64,000 nucleotides of DNA from an uncultured Bacteroidota bacterium (GCA_902762805.1 CACWPQ010000023.1:1-64000), one strand, 5' to 3'; positions 25,672 to 34,454 are shown, counted from the first letter of the stretch. Notes: generated from the letters alone by a model not told the origin. A program made the numbers and translations.

Positions 25672-28396
25672 CAACATCACTTCTTTCAACTTCGGTAACA
25701 ACGTGAAGGTAATCCCGAGTTATTTATGTTACGGGATGACTGGCCTCACCTCGGTAACCATCCCTGACTCCGTTGTCAGCATCGGATCTGAAGCCTTCAG
25801 GAATTGCAGCGGCCTCGCCTCGGTCGCCATCGGGAATTCCGTAACCAGCATCGGCGATTATGCCTTCCGCGGTTGCACTGGCCTCACCTCGGTGGCTATC
25901 GGGAATTCCGTAACCAGTATCGGCAACGATGCCTTCTCCGGCTGCACTGGCCTGACCACCGTCAATTTCAATGCCGACAGCTGCACTACAGCAGGTTCTT
26001 CGTCTAGTAACCGAGCCTTCTATGGCTGCAGAAACATCACTTCTTTCAATTTCGGCAGCAACGTGAAAGTAATCCCGAGTTACCTATGTTATGGGATGAC
26101 CGGCCTTACCTCGTTGACCATCCCTGAGTCCGTTGCCAGCATCGGCCCTGAAGCCTTCAGGAATTGCAGCGGCCTGACTACCGTCAATTTCAATGCCGAT
26201 AGTTGCACTGCAGTAGGCTCTTCCGCTTTCTCCGGATGTAGCAATATGTCCACATTCAACTTCGGCAGTAATGTGAGGGTGATTCCGAGTTACTTATGTT
26301 ATGGACTGACAGACCTGACAACCGTCAATTTCAATGCCGATAGTTGCACTGCAGTAGGCTCTTCCGCTTTCTCCGGATGTAGCAATATGTCCACATTCAA
26401 CTTCGGCAGCAACGTGAGGGTAATCCCGGACAGCTTATGTTATGGACTGACAGGCCTCACCTCGGTAACCATCCCTGACTCCGCTATCAGTATCGGCGAT
26501 GGTGCCTTCAGCGGTTGCACTGGCCTGACCACCGTCAATTTCAATGCCGATAGTTGCACTACAGTGGATTCTTCCGCTTTTTCTGGATGTAGCAATATAT
26601 CCACATTCAACTTCGGCAGCAACGTGAAGGTAATCCCGGGCAGCTTATGTTATGGACTGACAGGCCTCACCTCGGTAACAATCCCTGACTCTGTGACCAG
26701 CATCGGCAACTATGCATTCTCTGGTTGCAGCGGACTTACCTCGGTAACCATACCCGAATCTGTTACGAGCATCGGCGATTATGCCTTCCGCGATTGCACA
26801 GCCCTTCGCTCTATAACGAGTTATGCCGCAAATCCCCCATACTGCTCTGGTTCTGTGTTTTCCGGCGTTCCGTCCAGTTGCTGGCTTTTTGTCCCCTGCA
26901 ACTCTATCGACCAGTACCGGTCGGCCTCTCCCTGGAGCGGATTCAATGTGAGGTCCATCGGCGGATACCGTCTGACCCTGGAAGGGAACGGCTACTACAG
27001 CGGCGGCCACGCCACGATGGAGCGCGAGAGCTGCGACGGACCGGCTGTCCTTCACGCCTTCCCCGACGAGTGCTACCGTTTCATCGGCTGGAGCGACGGT
27101 TCGACCGAAAACCCCTACACGCTGACGCCAAACTACGATATGACCATTCGGCCTCAATTCTCCGACGCACTCCCCTTCAGCTACGGCATAGCCTACTACG
27201 ACGGAGAGGCCAGCACATTCAACGACCTCTATAATAACAACCCTGAAGCCTTGGCCTATGCCATCAGGCAATACTCTAACCGCGGCGAGGTCCAGGTGAC
27301 GGAAATGAGATGCGACTCAACAGTGGTGCTCACGGCTGTAACATACTACTACTATGGTAATTACAGGTTTAGCCAATGGCATGATGGCTCGACCGAGAAC
27401 CCGCGCACCGTCCGCCTGACCAGCGACACATTTTTCGTGGCCATCTTCTCGGAGTGCGTGCAGCATGAAGTCAACATCAGTTATGACTACGACCAAGGCT
27501 ACGTTTACACCCAACGTATAGGATGCTCGGAGGCTCAGCTCGAAGCCCATGCTGACTGCGGCTATGCATTCAGCCATTGGAGCGACGGCTCGACCGAAAA
27601 CCCTCGCACCCTCGTTCTTACGCAGGACACCTCGCTGACAGCCTATTTCCAGGACCTCCAACTTGGATACCAGGTCACCGTGCTCCCATCCGACTCCGCG
27701 CTGGGCTGGACTGTCGGCAGCAGACGATACTCCGACTGCCACTATGACCGCACTGAATCCGGTGGCTTCGAGGCGGAGATGTATGCCATCCCGTTTGGCG
27801 GAAGCGTTTTCAACGGCTGGAGCAACGGAAGCATGTCGAACCCTCTGACGATTATCGCTACATCAGACACTTTGGTAACTGCGCATTTCTCCGCTCATGC
27901 GGCAACAGATTCCGTCTATGTGCACGACACGGTTACGCTGACCGTTCATGACACAACCGTCATAACCTTGCGCGACACCATTATCAGCACGGTAACACTC
28001 ATTGATACCGTAACCCTGCACAGCACCGATACGCTCTATATCACCAACACCGACACGCTGACCATTACGCAGACCGACACGCTGTGGATGACCCGCGTAG
28101 ATACGTTGTGGTTGCACGACACCGTGTATATCCGCGACACCATCTATATCCATGACACCGTCTACGTGGGCGTGGACGACGTGGAGACCGTCGACGTGAA
28201 GCTCTACCAGCGCGGCGGCCAGATTGTGGTGGAGGGTGCCGAGGGCAACACGGTAACGCTCTACGACGTGAGCGGACGCGTGCTCGCCACGAAGCAGGAC
28301 GACTACGCGCCCCTGCACTTCGACGCTCCCGCCAGCGGCGCCTATATGATAAGGGTTGGCCGCCACCCCGCTCGGAAAATCGTTGTGGTTAAGTAG
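25628..28396 (+). CDS. BspA-like LRR surface protein, C-terminal part with InlB B-repeat-like and T9SS sorting domains
   Basis: The frame is open over 922 residues, but the first eleven residues are out-of-frame sequence. The genuine LRR protein resumes at about 25660 (DGCSNITSFNFG), in the same frame as the N-terminal part. Contents in order: about 14 LRR_5 units, then an ending block with ALRSITSYAANPPYCSG and Cys-flanked loops, three or four InlB-B-type modules (FSHWSDGSTENPRTLVLTQDT), a stalk of D-T dipeptides (residues about 762-853, LHDTVYIRDTIYIHDTVYV), and a type A T9SS sorting domain (VKLYQRGGQIVVEG...YDVSGRVLATK...AYMIRVG). Without the N-terminal signal peptide this fragment would not be exported. 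Confidence 0.75.
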   Translation: MPSRVAQAWPFDGCSNITSFNFGNNVKVIPSYLCYGMTGLTSVTIPDSVVSIGSEAFRNCSGLASVAIGNSVTSIGDYAFRGCTGLTSVAIGNSVTSIGNDAFSGCTGLTTVNFNADSCTTAGSSSSNRAFYGCRNITSFNFGSNVKVIPSYLCYGMTGLTSLTIPESVASIGPEAFRNCSGLTTVNFNADSCTAVGSSAFSGCSNMSTFNFGSNVRVIPSYLCYGLTDLTTVNFNADSCTAVGSSAFSGCSNMSTFNFGSNVRVIPDSLCYGLTGLTSVTIPDSAISIGDGAFSGCTGLTTVNFNADSCTTVDSSAFSGCSNISTFNFGSNVKVIPGSLCYGLTGLTSVTIPDSVTSIGNYAFSGCSGLTSVTIPESVTSIGDYAFRDCTALRSITSYAANPPYCSGSVFSGVPSSCWLFVPCNSIDQYRSASPWSGFNVRSIGGYRLTLEGNGYYSGGHATMERESCDGPAVLHAFPDECYRFIGWSDGSTENPYTLTPNYDMTIRPQFSDALPFSYGIAYYDGEASTFNDLYNNNPEALAYAIRQYSNRGEVQVTEMRCDSTVVLTAVTYYYYGNYRFSQWHDGSTENPRTVRLTSDTFFVAIFSECVQHEVNISYDYDQGYVYTQRIGCSEAQLEAHADCGYAFSHWSDGSTENPRTLVLTQDTSLTAYFQDLQLGYQVTVLPSDSALGWTVGSRRYSDCHYDRTESGGFEAEMYAIPFGGSVFNGWSNGSMSNPLTIIATSDTLVTAHFSAHAATDSVYVHDTVTLTVHDTTVITLRDTIISTVTLIDTVTLHSTDTLYITNTDTLTITQTDTLWMTRVDTLWLHDTVYIRDTIYIHDTVYVGVDDVETVDVKLYQRGGQIVVEGAEGNTVTLYDVSGRVLATKQDDYAPLHFDAPASGAYMIRVGRHPARKIVVVK

Positions 28397-28436
28397 TTAA
28401 GAGTTATGAGTTAAGAATTGTGAGTTATGAGTTGTA
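28394..28436 (+). repeat. 7-bp tandem repeat array, unit AGTTATG/AGTTAAG
   Basis: Five to six units immediately after the LRR stop codon. On the coding strand the units contain TAA and TGA, giving stops in every frame. Confidence 0.75.
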
Positions 28437-28466
28437 CAGGGCCGCGGGGAACCCGCGGCCCTGTAC
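28434..28466 (+). terminator. Perfect 15-bp hairpin after the LRR gene
   Basis: GTACAGGGCCGCGGG, loop GAA, then the exact complement. It is followed only by TTTA, so it may be a terminator, a REP-like palindrome, or both. Confidence 0.65.
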
Positions 28467-28595
28467 TTTAAGAATCACACTACACGTTCATAAAAATGTA
28501 ATGGGCGAGTTGTCTTTCGTTCTTTTTTTTGTGTCGTTTCTGTTTTTTTTTGTTCATTTTTTTGTATATCTGCATTGTGAAATAATATATGAAAA

Positions 28596-28899
28596 ATGTA
28601 TAGAGATATTGTAAACCAGTTGGTTGAGTGGAAAAAATCAGAAGAGAGAAAGCCTCTTGTTGTGCTTGGAGCCAGGCAAGTTGGCAAGACCTATAGCCTG
28701 CTTGACTTTGGGAAGCAGCATTACAAACATGTCGCATATAGAAGTGAAGTCGGAAGAGAACTTGAAGTCAAAGTCGTTGAGTGCTTTCCTTGTTCAGCAT
28801 GAGAACATGCATGGTGTCCGCTTCTCCATGAGTCCGTATCGGGAGCAGGAAAGGATGACCAATGTGCCGCTGTACGGTGCGGGTGTGTATTTTAAGTGA
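28596..28899 (+). pseudogene. Remnant of a DUF4143-type AAA ATPase with internal deletion
   Basis: The first 48 residues (MYRDIVNQLVEWKKSEERKP, then P-loop GARQVGKT) are the start of an AAA ATPase of this family. From about 28735 the reading changes frame and matches only the last 55 residues of the family (HIEVKSEENLKSKSLSAFL, MSPYREQERMTNVPLYG). About 300 residues are missing between. It is clearly dead and is related to the intact ATPases at 7340 and 30963. Confidence 0.8.
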
Positions 28900-28926
28900 C
28901 CCGAAGAGCGGTGTGGCGGAAATCCT

Positions 28927-28998
28927 ATTTACCCACCCATGGGAAAATAGGGGAAAGGGCCGAACTATTACCCTAGAGAGTCCCTACCGTCCCCCTAC
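28927..28998 (+). repeat. Dispersed 3'-end repeat, copy B
   Basis: It carries ATGGGAAAATAGGGG, then AGGGCCGAACTATTACCC and TAGAGAGTCCCTACCG with CCCCTACCG. It lies between the ATPase remnant and the 3' end of the msrC remnant. Confidence 0.75.
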
Positions 28999-29521
28999 CG
29001 CGTCGCCACGCAGGCGGCCACCTGTTCCAGCCATCGGGCGTCCACCTCGTCGAAGGTCGCCAGCTCCCGGCTGTCGATGTCCAGCACACCTACAACCTCC
29101 TCTCCCTCAAACACCGGCACCACAATCTCGCTGCGGCTCTCGCTGCTGCAGGCGATGTGGCCGGGGAACTGCTCCACGTCGGGCACCACCACCGTCCGCC
29201 GCTCCTTCCACGCCGTCCCGCACACACCCTTCCCGTAGCCGATATGCACGCACGCCAGCGGCCCTTGGAATGGACCTAGGATTAGGTCGGAGGTTGGAGG
29301 TCGGAGGGCAGATGTTCTCCCTCTTCCTTCCGACCTCCGCCCTCCTCACTCTGCCCTCCTCCCTCAAACCACCGAACTCTGTAAAACCCCGTCCACCAAA
29401 ACCCGAACTCCCTGTGCAGCAGCGCGCAGACATTCGCCATCTTGGCAATCATATCCTCCTCACCCTCGCACAGCCCCCTCACCTGCGGCATCAGCCCCGC
29501 ATACCTTTCCTCCTTAGTCAT
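28995..29521 (-). pseudogene. msrC: Free methionine-R-sulfoxide reductase gene split by repeat DNA
   Basis: The N-terminal part (29521 to about 29375, MTKEERYAGLMPQVRGLCEG ... FGFWWTGFYRV) and the C-terminal part (about 29285 to 28995, LILGPFQGPLACVHIGYGKG ... VVGVLDIDS) are both clear fRMsr GAF-domain sequence. All three family cysteines (LACVH, GVCGT, HIACS) are kept. Between them lie about 90 bp of 7-bp-periodic repeat DNA, which introduces a frameshift and a stop at 29282. The enzyme would reduce free Met-R-sulfoxide. As it stands the gene is probably inactive unless the C-terminal part is made separately. Confidence 0.8.
29285..29375 (-). repeat. 7-bp-periodic insertion inside msrC
   Basis: About twelve imperfect 7-base units. 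On the plus strand they read GAGGTTG, GAGGTCG, GAGGGCA, then GACCTCC, GCCCTCC, TCACTCT and similar. The G-rich left half and the C-rich right half are partly complementary, so the insert could fold. Confidence 0.65.
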
Positions 29522-29600
29522 AAATATATGTATACTATATGTATGTATATTATATGTATGTATGTTATATGTGCGTTAGTATATTTAACTATTGTCTTAA
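29522..29600. repeat. TATATGTATG-rich repeats upstream of msrC
   Basis: Low-complexity A+T DNA with four TATATGTA-type units at 13-15 bp spacing lies directly upstream of the msrC start. It may have carried its promoter. Confidence 0.5.
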
Positions 29601-29602
29601 CT

Positions 29603-29680
29603 CCTTACCTCCTTACCTCCTTACTCCTTACTCCTTACTCCTTACCTCCTTCACCTCCCTACCTCCCTCACCACCGCATA
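29603..29680 (-). repeat. 7-bp tandem repeat array, unit CTCCTTA (plus strand)
   Basis: About ten units overlap the 3' end of the fucosidase gene. On the minus (coding) strand the unit TAAGGAG carries stops in all frames and supplies the neighbourhood of the fucosidase stop codon. Confidence 0.8.
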
Positions 29681-30946
29681 CGGCTCCTCCTCCGTCAGCG
29701 TGATTTCGTACTTCCGCTTGCCGTCCTTGCTCTGTGTGTAGCGCTTGTTCCCCTGGCAGTAGGGGTAGAGGGGGCGTGTGGCGTAGATGGCGTGGCCGTT
29801 CTTCTCCAGCCAGCGGCCCAGCTCCTCCATGCGCTTCAGCGCCTCGGCCGGCAGGTTGCCGTCGGCGTCGGGCCCCACGTTCAGCAGCAGGTTGCCCCCC
29901 TTGGCCACGATGTCGACTAATAGGTGTATCAGCTCGCGCGTGCTCTTGTATTGGTCGCGTGGCGAGTAGCTCCAGCTCTCGCCCATCGTCATGCAGGTCT
30001 CCCAGGGGTAGGGGAGGAGGGTGTCGGGCACCTGCTTCTCGGGCGTGCGGTAGTTCTCGTACTTGCCCCCCACGCTGCGGTCCACGATGAGGGTCTGCGG
30101 GTTCACCTCGCGTGCGATGCCGGCCACGCGCCCCATGTCCAGCTCCTGCACCTGTCCGCTGCAGCCCAGCCAGGGCCGCGTCTCCTCGTTCACGCTCCAT
30201 GCTGGGCGCACCCAGCCGCCGTCGAGCCACAGGATATCGATGGGGCCGTAGTTGTGGGTCAGTTCGTGTATCTGGTTATAGGTGAACTCTTGATACTTCT
30301 TCCAGCGGTCGGGGTGGTCGGCGATGGTGTAGTTGACGTTGCGGTCAGGCGTGGCCCATTCGTGGGCCCAGTAGTCGTCGCAGTGCCAGTCGGGCTTGCT
30401 GAAGTAGAGGCCGATCCACATATTGCTGCGGCGGAAGGCGTCGACCACGCCGCGCGTGAAGTCCGTCTGTGCCGGGCAGTCGGGACCCGTGCTGCTGTAG
30501 TCGGTGTGCTGCGAGTTGAACATGCAGAAGCCGTCGTGGTGCTTCGTGGTGAACACCACGTATTTCATGCCCGCCTTCTGCGCCGCCGCGGCCCACCCTT
30601 GCGGGTCGAAGTGGCGTGGCTTGAAGGTGCGGTTCAGGTTGCGGTAGGCCTGGCGGTACTGGTAGTAGTCGCCGTCGCGCGTGCCCGGCACCGGCCGCCC
30701 GTCGCTGCCCAGCCGCTCGCGCACAATCCAGTCCTCGTTGCAGATGCTCCAGCTCTCCACGCAGCCCCACTGCGCATAGAGGCCCCAGTGCATCATGAAG
30801 CCCAGCTTCAGGTCCTGCCACTCCTCCAGCCGTTGCACGATGGCCGGGTCGCTCTCCGGGATGCTGTCGTGCTGCGCCCGACAAATTGAAAATTGAAAAT
30901 TGAAAATTGAAATTATTGCTGTTGTCAAAAGGGTCTTGTATTTCAT
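29651..30946 (-). CDS. Alpha-L-fucosidase, GH29
   Basis: A secreted glycoside hydrolase of 431 residues that removes alpha-linked fucose, probably from host or dietary glycans. Signal peptide [25 protein letters not shown] contains the repeat-coded IFNFQFS core. GH29 features: LGFMMHWGLYAQWG, YVVFTTKHHDGFCMFNS, and GPIDILWLDGGW, where the Asp of LDGG is the expected nucleophile, then GENLLLNVGP-like KGGNLLLNVGPDADG. The short C-terminal beta-sandwich ends in a repeat-derived stop. It starts 17 bp downstream of the ATPase gene, so they may share a transcript. ATG 30946 is chosen over an upstream frame that overlaps the ATPase. Confidence 0.93.
   Translation of the reverse strand: MKYKTLLTTAIISIFNFQFSICRAQHDSIPESDPAIVQRLEEWQDLKLGFMMHWGLYAQWGCVESWSICNEDWIVRERLGSDGRPVPGTRDGDYYQYRQAYRNLNRTFKPRHFDPQGWAAAAQKAGMKYVVFTTKHHDGFCMFNSQHTDYSSTGPDCPAQTDFTRGVVDAFRRSNMWIGLYFSKPDWHCDDYWAHEWATPDRNVNYTIADHPDRWKKYQEFTYNQIHELTHNYGPIDILWLDGGWVRPAWSVNEETRPWLGCSGQVQELDMGRVAGIAREVNPQTLIVDRSVGGKYENYRTPEKQVPDTLLPYPWETCMTMGESWSYSPRDQYKSTRELIHLLVDIVAKGGNLLLNVGPDADGNLPAEALKRMEELGRWLEKNGHAIYATRPLYPYCQGNKRYTQSKDGKRKYEITLTEEEPYAVVREVGR
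30884..30913 (-). repeat. 7-bp tandem repeat in signal peptide, unit ATTTTCA (minus)
   Basis: Four units in the fucosidase signal peptide, read as SIFNFQFS on the coding strand. Confidence 0.85.
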
Positions 30947-30962
30947 ATCCAAACAGTGTTTT

Positions 30963-32141
30963 TCAGTATAAAAATCCGAACATCCAAAGCGGAATGCTGT
31001 GCATGGCGGCATGTTCGATGTCGTCTTTCACCACATAGGATTTTGCCGGGTCGATGTGTGCCAGTTGCTTCCGGCTTTTGCTTTTCCCGCCAATCTCGAA
31101 GGTGTACCCCTCTGATTCGAAGTCGGACACCGGCGATGCTGTGACATGGTGCCCGACATTCATCCATGCCAGGAAAATGCTTTCGCGGACGGAACCTTTG
31201 TCGGGTGCTGTGCTCGAGAGGAGGTGTGCAATGTTGGGGTTTTGGATGTACACTTTGTCAATCTTTTCCAGTATCTTGATGCCTTCGCTTTTTTCGGGCA
31301 ACAGACTGATGAGGCCAGCCTTTTCGAGGAGGTGCATGTAAATGGGGAGGGTGTTCCGGCGTATGTCGAGGTCACGTTCCAGTTTCGAGTAATTGGGTTT
31401 GAACGGGACACTTTGCGCCAGCATATAGAGCAGTTTCTTCAGCTTTTGGATAGAGGCGACGTTGAAGTCGGCAAACTGAGGGATGTCGAATTCGACCACC
31501 TGTTTCAAAATGCCGTTCAGCCGGAGGGAATAGTCGTTTTCGGTGAAGAAAGGATAGTAGCCGGAGGTGAGGTAGTTGGAGAGTAGTTGGAGCGGCCGCA
31601 AGTCCTTCATGGGGAATTCGACGCCCCCTGCGAGTATGTCGGGCAGGCTGTAGGCCCGCAGGTTGGTTCTCTCGGCAATATTGACGTATTCGCGAAAGGA
31701 GAGCCCTGCCAGATGGTACTCTATCTTGCGGCGGCTCAGGTCGGAACCTCCTTGTTCCAGTTCAAGTATGGACGAGCCGGTGTACACCACTTGGAGGTTG
31801 GGAATCTTGTCGTAGATGTTTTTTATTTCGACTGACCAATTTTTGTACTTGTGAATCTCGTCGATATACAGCCGTTTGCCACCTTGCTGATAGAATTTCA
31901 GCGCCAGGTCGAACAGTCGGTGTTCGGCAAAATAGAAATCGTCGGCCAGTACATACAGAGACTCCGGGGGATTGTCGTGCAGTTTTATATGCTGTAGCAA
32001 CAGGGTTGTTTTCCCTACACCCCGGCTCCCGAGTATGGAAATGAGCCGTGACTGCCAGTTTATCTGGTCGTGCAGGTAGCGTACAAATGACGTATCTGTA
32101 TTGTCCAACAGTGTTTTATATGAATCTGTAAGCCTTTCCAT
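30963..32141 (-). CDS. AAA ATPase with DUF4143-like C-terminal domain
   Basis: A 392-residue protein with P-loop ILGSRGVGKTTLLLQHI, Walker B RLYIDEIHK, the family motif VYTGSSILELEQG, then the winged-helix region (LERDLDIRRNTLPIYMHLLEKAGLI) and a C-terminal nuclease-like fold (YTFEIGGKSKSRKQL). The family is abundant and variable in Bacteroidota with no settled function. It has its own promoter at 32158-32166 with two copies of AAAACTGCGCA just upstream. The fucosidase follows after 17 bp. Confidence 0.85.
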   Translation of the reverse strand: MERLTDSYKTLLDNTDTSFVRYLHDQINWQSRLISILGSRGVGKTTLLLQHIKLHDNPPESLYVLADDFYFAEHRLFDLALKFYQQGGKRLYIDEIHKYKNWSVEIKNIYDKIPNLQVVYTGSSILELEQGGSDLSRRKIEYHLAGLSFREYVNIAERTNLRAYSLPDILAGGVEFPMKDLRPLQLLSNYLTSGYYPFFTENDYSLRLNGILKQVVEFDIPQFADFNVASIQKLKKLLYMLAQSVPFKPNYSKLERDLDIRRNTLPIYMHLLEKAGLISLLPEKSEGIKILEKIDKVYIQNPNIAHLLSSTAPDKGSVRESIFLAWMNVGHHVTASPVSDFESEGYTFEIGGKSKSRKQLAHIDPAKSYVVKDDIEHAAMHSIPLWMFGFLY

Positions 32142-32157
32142 GCCTCAATTATTTGCT

Positions 32158-32166
32158 GCAAAGATA
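32158..32166 (-). promoter_or_regulatory. -7 promoter element TATCTTTGC
   Basis: It lies 16 bases before the ATPase ATG on the minus strand. Confidence 0.65.
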
Positions 32167-32178
32167 CAAAAAACATTC

Positions 32179-32222
32179 AAAACTGCGCATAGGAGTGTAC
32201 AATTTTTGTCAAAAACTGCGCA
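32179..32222 (-). promoter_or_regulatory. Direct repeat AAAACTGCGCA, possible operator
   Basis: Two exact 11-base copies (32179-32189 and 32212-32222), start-to-start 33 bp, lie just upstream of the ATPase -7 element. A third related half-site (GAGCAGTTT) is near 32231 and could form a terminator-like stem with the second copy for the GH3 gene. Confidence 0.4.
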
Positions 32223-32293
32223 GTCGGGTGAGCAGTTTTTTTAATTATGCAGTTGTGTCGATAGGCCACCTTTGACTACACTCAGTTCCTTTT

Positions 32294-34399
32294 TCATTTT
32301 CTGTTATGATATGTGAACGGCAGGTCGATCAGGTCGCGGTCGTCGCTGCTGAAGCCCACCTGGAGGGTGAAGCGGGTGCCGTCGGCGGGTTTTTCCATGC
32401 GGCCGCTGGCGGGGTTGTACTGGCGCAGCCAGAAGGGGTCGAGCTGGATGCTGACCTCGTCGCTTTCGCCGACGAAGAGGTGGCCTTCGCCAACGCCGAC
32501 CAATTGTTTGCACGGGCCGTCGGGGTCGGAGGGGTTCTTGAGGTAGACCTGGACGATGGGATTGGTGATGCCCTTGGGCATACGGCAGCTGTCGGCATGC
32601 ACGGTGGCGGTGACGGTGAGGCTGGCGGGGTCGAAGTTGACCTTGCCCATGCGGCAGGAGCAGTAGTCCAGGCCGTAGCCGAAGGGGAACAGCGGCTCGG
32701 CCTCCATGTAGCGGTAGGTGCGGTCCTGCATGGCGTAGTCGTCGAAGGGGGGCAGCTGGCGTGTGTTGCGGTAGAAGGTGACGGGCAGCCGTCCGAAGAG
32801 CGAATTGCCTGCGGGGAAGCACATCTGCCAGGCCACGGCGCTGCCCATGTCCTCGCCGCCGTACCAGGCCACGAGGATGGCGTCCGCCTCGTCCACCACC
32901 TCCTCCAGACCCAGGGCGCTGCCCGTGCAGAGCAGCAGCACCAGCGGCTTGCCCGTTTTCTTGAGGCGTCGGATGTCGGAGACCTGATATGCCGGAAGCT
33001 CAATCTGGGTGCGGTCGCCACGGTAGAAGCCCGGCTCGTCCACCTGCAGCTCCTCGCCCTCCAGCTGGGGGCTGAGGCCGCCGGCATAGACGATGACGTC
33101 GGCGCTGTCGGCGGTGGCGACCAGCTGCAACATGTTGCCTTTGCCGTCGCGGATTTTCAGGAGCCCTTCGCGGATGGAGACGGTATGGTCAGGGGTGCCG
33201 TTGTAGTTGCCCAGGGGCATGAGGGTGTCTGTGGCGTTGGGGCCTTCGAGGTGGACCCTGGTGCCGCGGGCCAGCGGCAGGGTGTTGTCGTTCTTGAGGA
33301 GCACCATGGAGGCGCGTTCGATGCCGGAGAGCACGGGCTCGCGGCACACCTCATCCTCGGAGGGCACGGGCTCGTCGGTCACCGCCAGGCGCACCTTCAG
33401 CAGCCTCCTCACATGTTCGTCCACCTTGCTCTCCGGCACCAGGCCTTGCTGCACGGCTTCGCGCAGGGCGGGCAGGCCGCTGCCGCATTCGAGGTCCACC
33501 TCGCGCCCGAAGGCGTCGCCGTAGGCCGCCGCTGCGGTGGCGTGGGTGCGGTGGCGGGGGATGACGGTGTCGGTCTCGTAGGCGTCGTTCAGCGCCCAGC
33601 AGTCGGTGACGAGGATGCCGTTGTATTGCCATTCATTTCTCAGTATATCAAACAATTGTCTATTTGTGCAGCAGGGCTCGCCGTTCAGCCGGTTGTAGCC
33701 GCACATCACCTGTGCCACATCGCTGTTCTTTATTATGTATTCAAATGCCGGCAGGTAGGTGGTGCGCAGGTCGCGCTCCGACACCTTGCAGTCGAACTCG
33801 TGCCTCGTGCCCTCGGGGCCGCTGTGCACGGCGAAGTGCTTGAGGCAGGCGGCGGTGAGCAGGGGGCGCCCCTGCCAGTCCTCCTCCCAGCCGTGCTGCA
33901 GACCCTCGACGCAAGCCAGCCCCATCATAGCCGTCAGGTAGGGGTCCTCGCCGTAGGTCTCCATGCCGCGTCCCCAGCGCGGGTCGCGGAAGATGTTGAT
34001 GTTGGGGGTGAAGAAGGTAAGTCCCGCATAGTCACCGCGGTAGCCTGTGTCGGCGGCCTCCTGGTGCTTGCGCCGCGCCTCGGCGGCCACGTCGGCAAAG
34101 ACATTCTGCACCCACCCGGGGCGGAACGTCGCCGCCAGTGCGATGGGCATGGGGTAGACCCTGGCCAGGCCGGCGCGTCCCACGCCGTGCAGCGCCTCGT
34201 TCCACCAGCTGTACTCCTCCAGCCCCAGCCGCGGGATGGCGGGGTTGCGGTGCACCATGAGCGAGAGCTTCTCGTCGAGCGTCAGCTGGCCGATCAGTCG
34301 TTCCACGCGGGCGTCGAGCGCTGTGTCGTTTTGCGACCAACATATTGTGTTGCAGTGGGATAGGAGGGTCACTGCCAGTAGTGCGAGCATCCTTTTCAT
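32294..34399 (-). CDS. Glycoside hydrolase family 3, beta-xylosidase/beta-glucosidase type
   Basis: A secreted enzyme of 701 residues. Signal peptide MKRMLALLAVTLLSHCNTICWSQ. The N-terminal GH3 barrel has LTLDEKLSLMVH, YSWWNEALHGVGRAG, NINIFRDPRWGRGMETYGEDP, CLKHFAVHSGPE and GILVTDCWAL, where the Asp after VT is the expected nucleophile. The C-terminal alpha/beta domain has SMVLLKNDNTLPL, then a fibronectin-III-like domain (FPFGYGLDYCS). The order resembles xylan-type GH3 enzymes, and the sugar is inferred only. The promoter ends three bases before the ATG. It is divergent from the lipoprotein gene at 34520. Confidence 0.92.
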   Translation of the reverse strand: MKRMLALLAVTLLSHCNTICWSQNDTALDARVERLIGQLTLDEKLSLMVHRNPAIPRLGLEEYSWWNEALHGVGRAGLARVYPMPIALAATFRPGWVQNVFADVAAEARRKHQEAADTGYRGDYAGLTFFTPNINIFRDPRWGRGMETYGEDPYLTAMMGLACVEGLQHGWEEDWQGRPLLTAACLKHFAVHSGPEGTRHEFDCKVSERDLRTTYLPAFEYIIKNSDVAQVMCGYNRLNGEPCCTNRQLFDILRNEWQYNGILVTDCWALNDAYETDTVIPRHRTHATAAAAYGDAFGREVDLECGSGLPALREAVQQGLVPESKVDEHVRRLLKVRLAVTDEPVPSEDEVCREPVLSGIERASMVLLKNDNTLPLARGTRVHLEGPNATDTLMPLGNYNGTPDHTVSIREGLLKIRDGKGNMLQLVATADSADVIVYAGGLSPQLEGEELQVDEPGFYRGDRTQIELPAYQVSDIRRLKKTGKPLVLLLCTGSALGLEEVVDEADAILVAWYGGEDMGSAVAWQMCFPAGNSLFGRLPVTFYRNTRQLPPFDDYAMQDRTYRYMEAEPLFPFGYGLDYCSCRMGKVNFDPASLTVTATVHADSCRMPKGITNPIVQVYLKNPSDPDGPCKQLVGVGEGHLFVGESDEVSIQLDPFWLRQYNPASGRMEKPADGTRFTLQVGFSSDDRDLIDLPFTYHNRK

Positions 34400-34402
34400 G
34401 CT

Positions 34403-34411
34403 GCAAATATA
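34403..34411 (-). promoter_or_regulatory. -7 promoter element TATATTTGC
   Basis: It is separated from the GH3 ATG by three bases (TTTGCAGCATG), the same arrangement as at 1232-1240. Confidence 0.6.
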
Positions 34412-34454
34412 CAATTTTTTTCCTAACGTTGCTTTTCGGTTTCGAGAATATTCG

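Noticed and set aside
23200..26800. Regular repeats in the LRR gene considered as a CRISPR array
   Set aside because: The repeats are translated as LRR units with a protein-level pattern. Spacers are not unique and no cas genes are near.
30947..31012. Upstream start for the fucosidase at 31012
   Set aside because: It overlaps the end of the ATPase gene and gives no signal peptide at the N-terminus.
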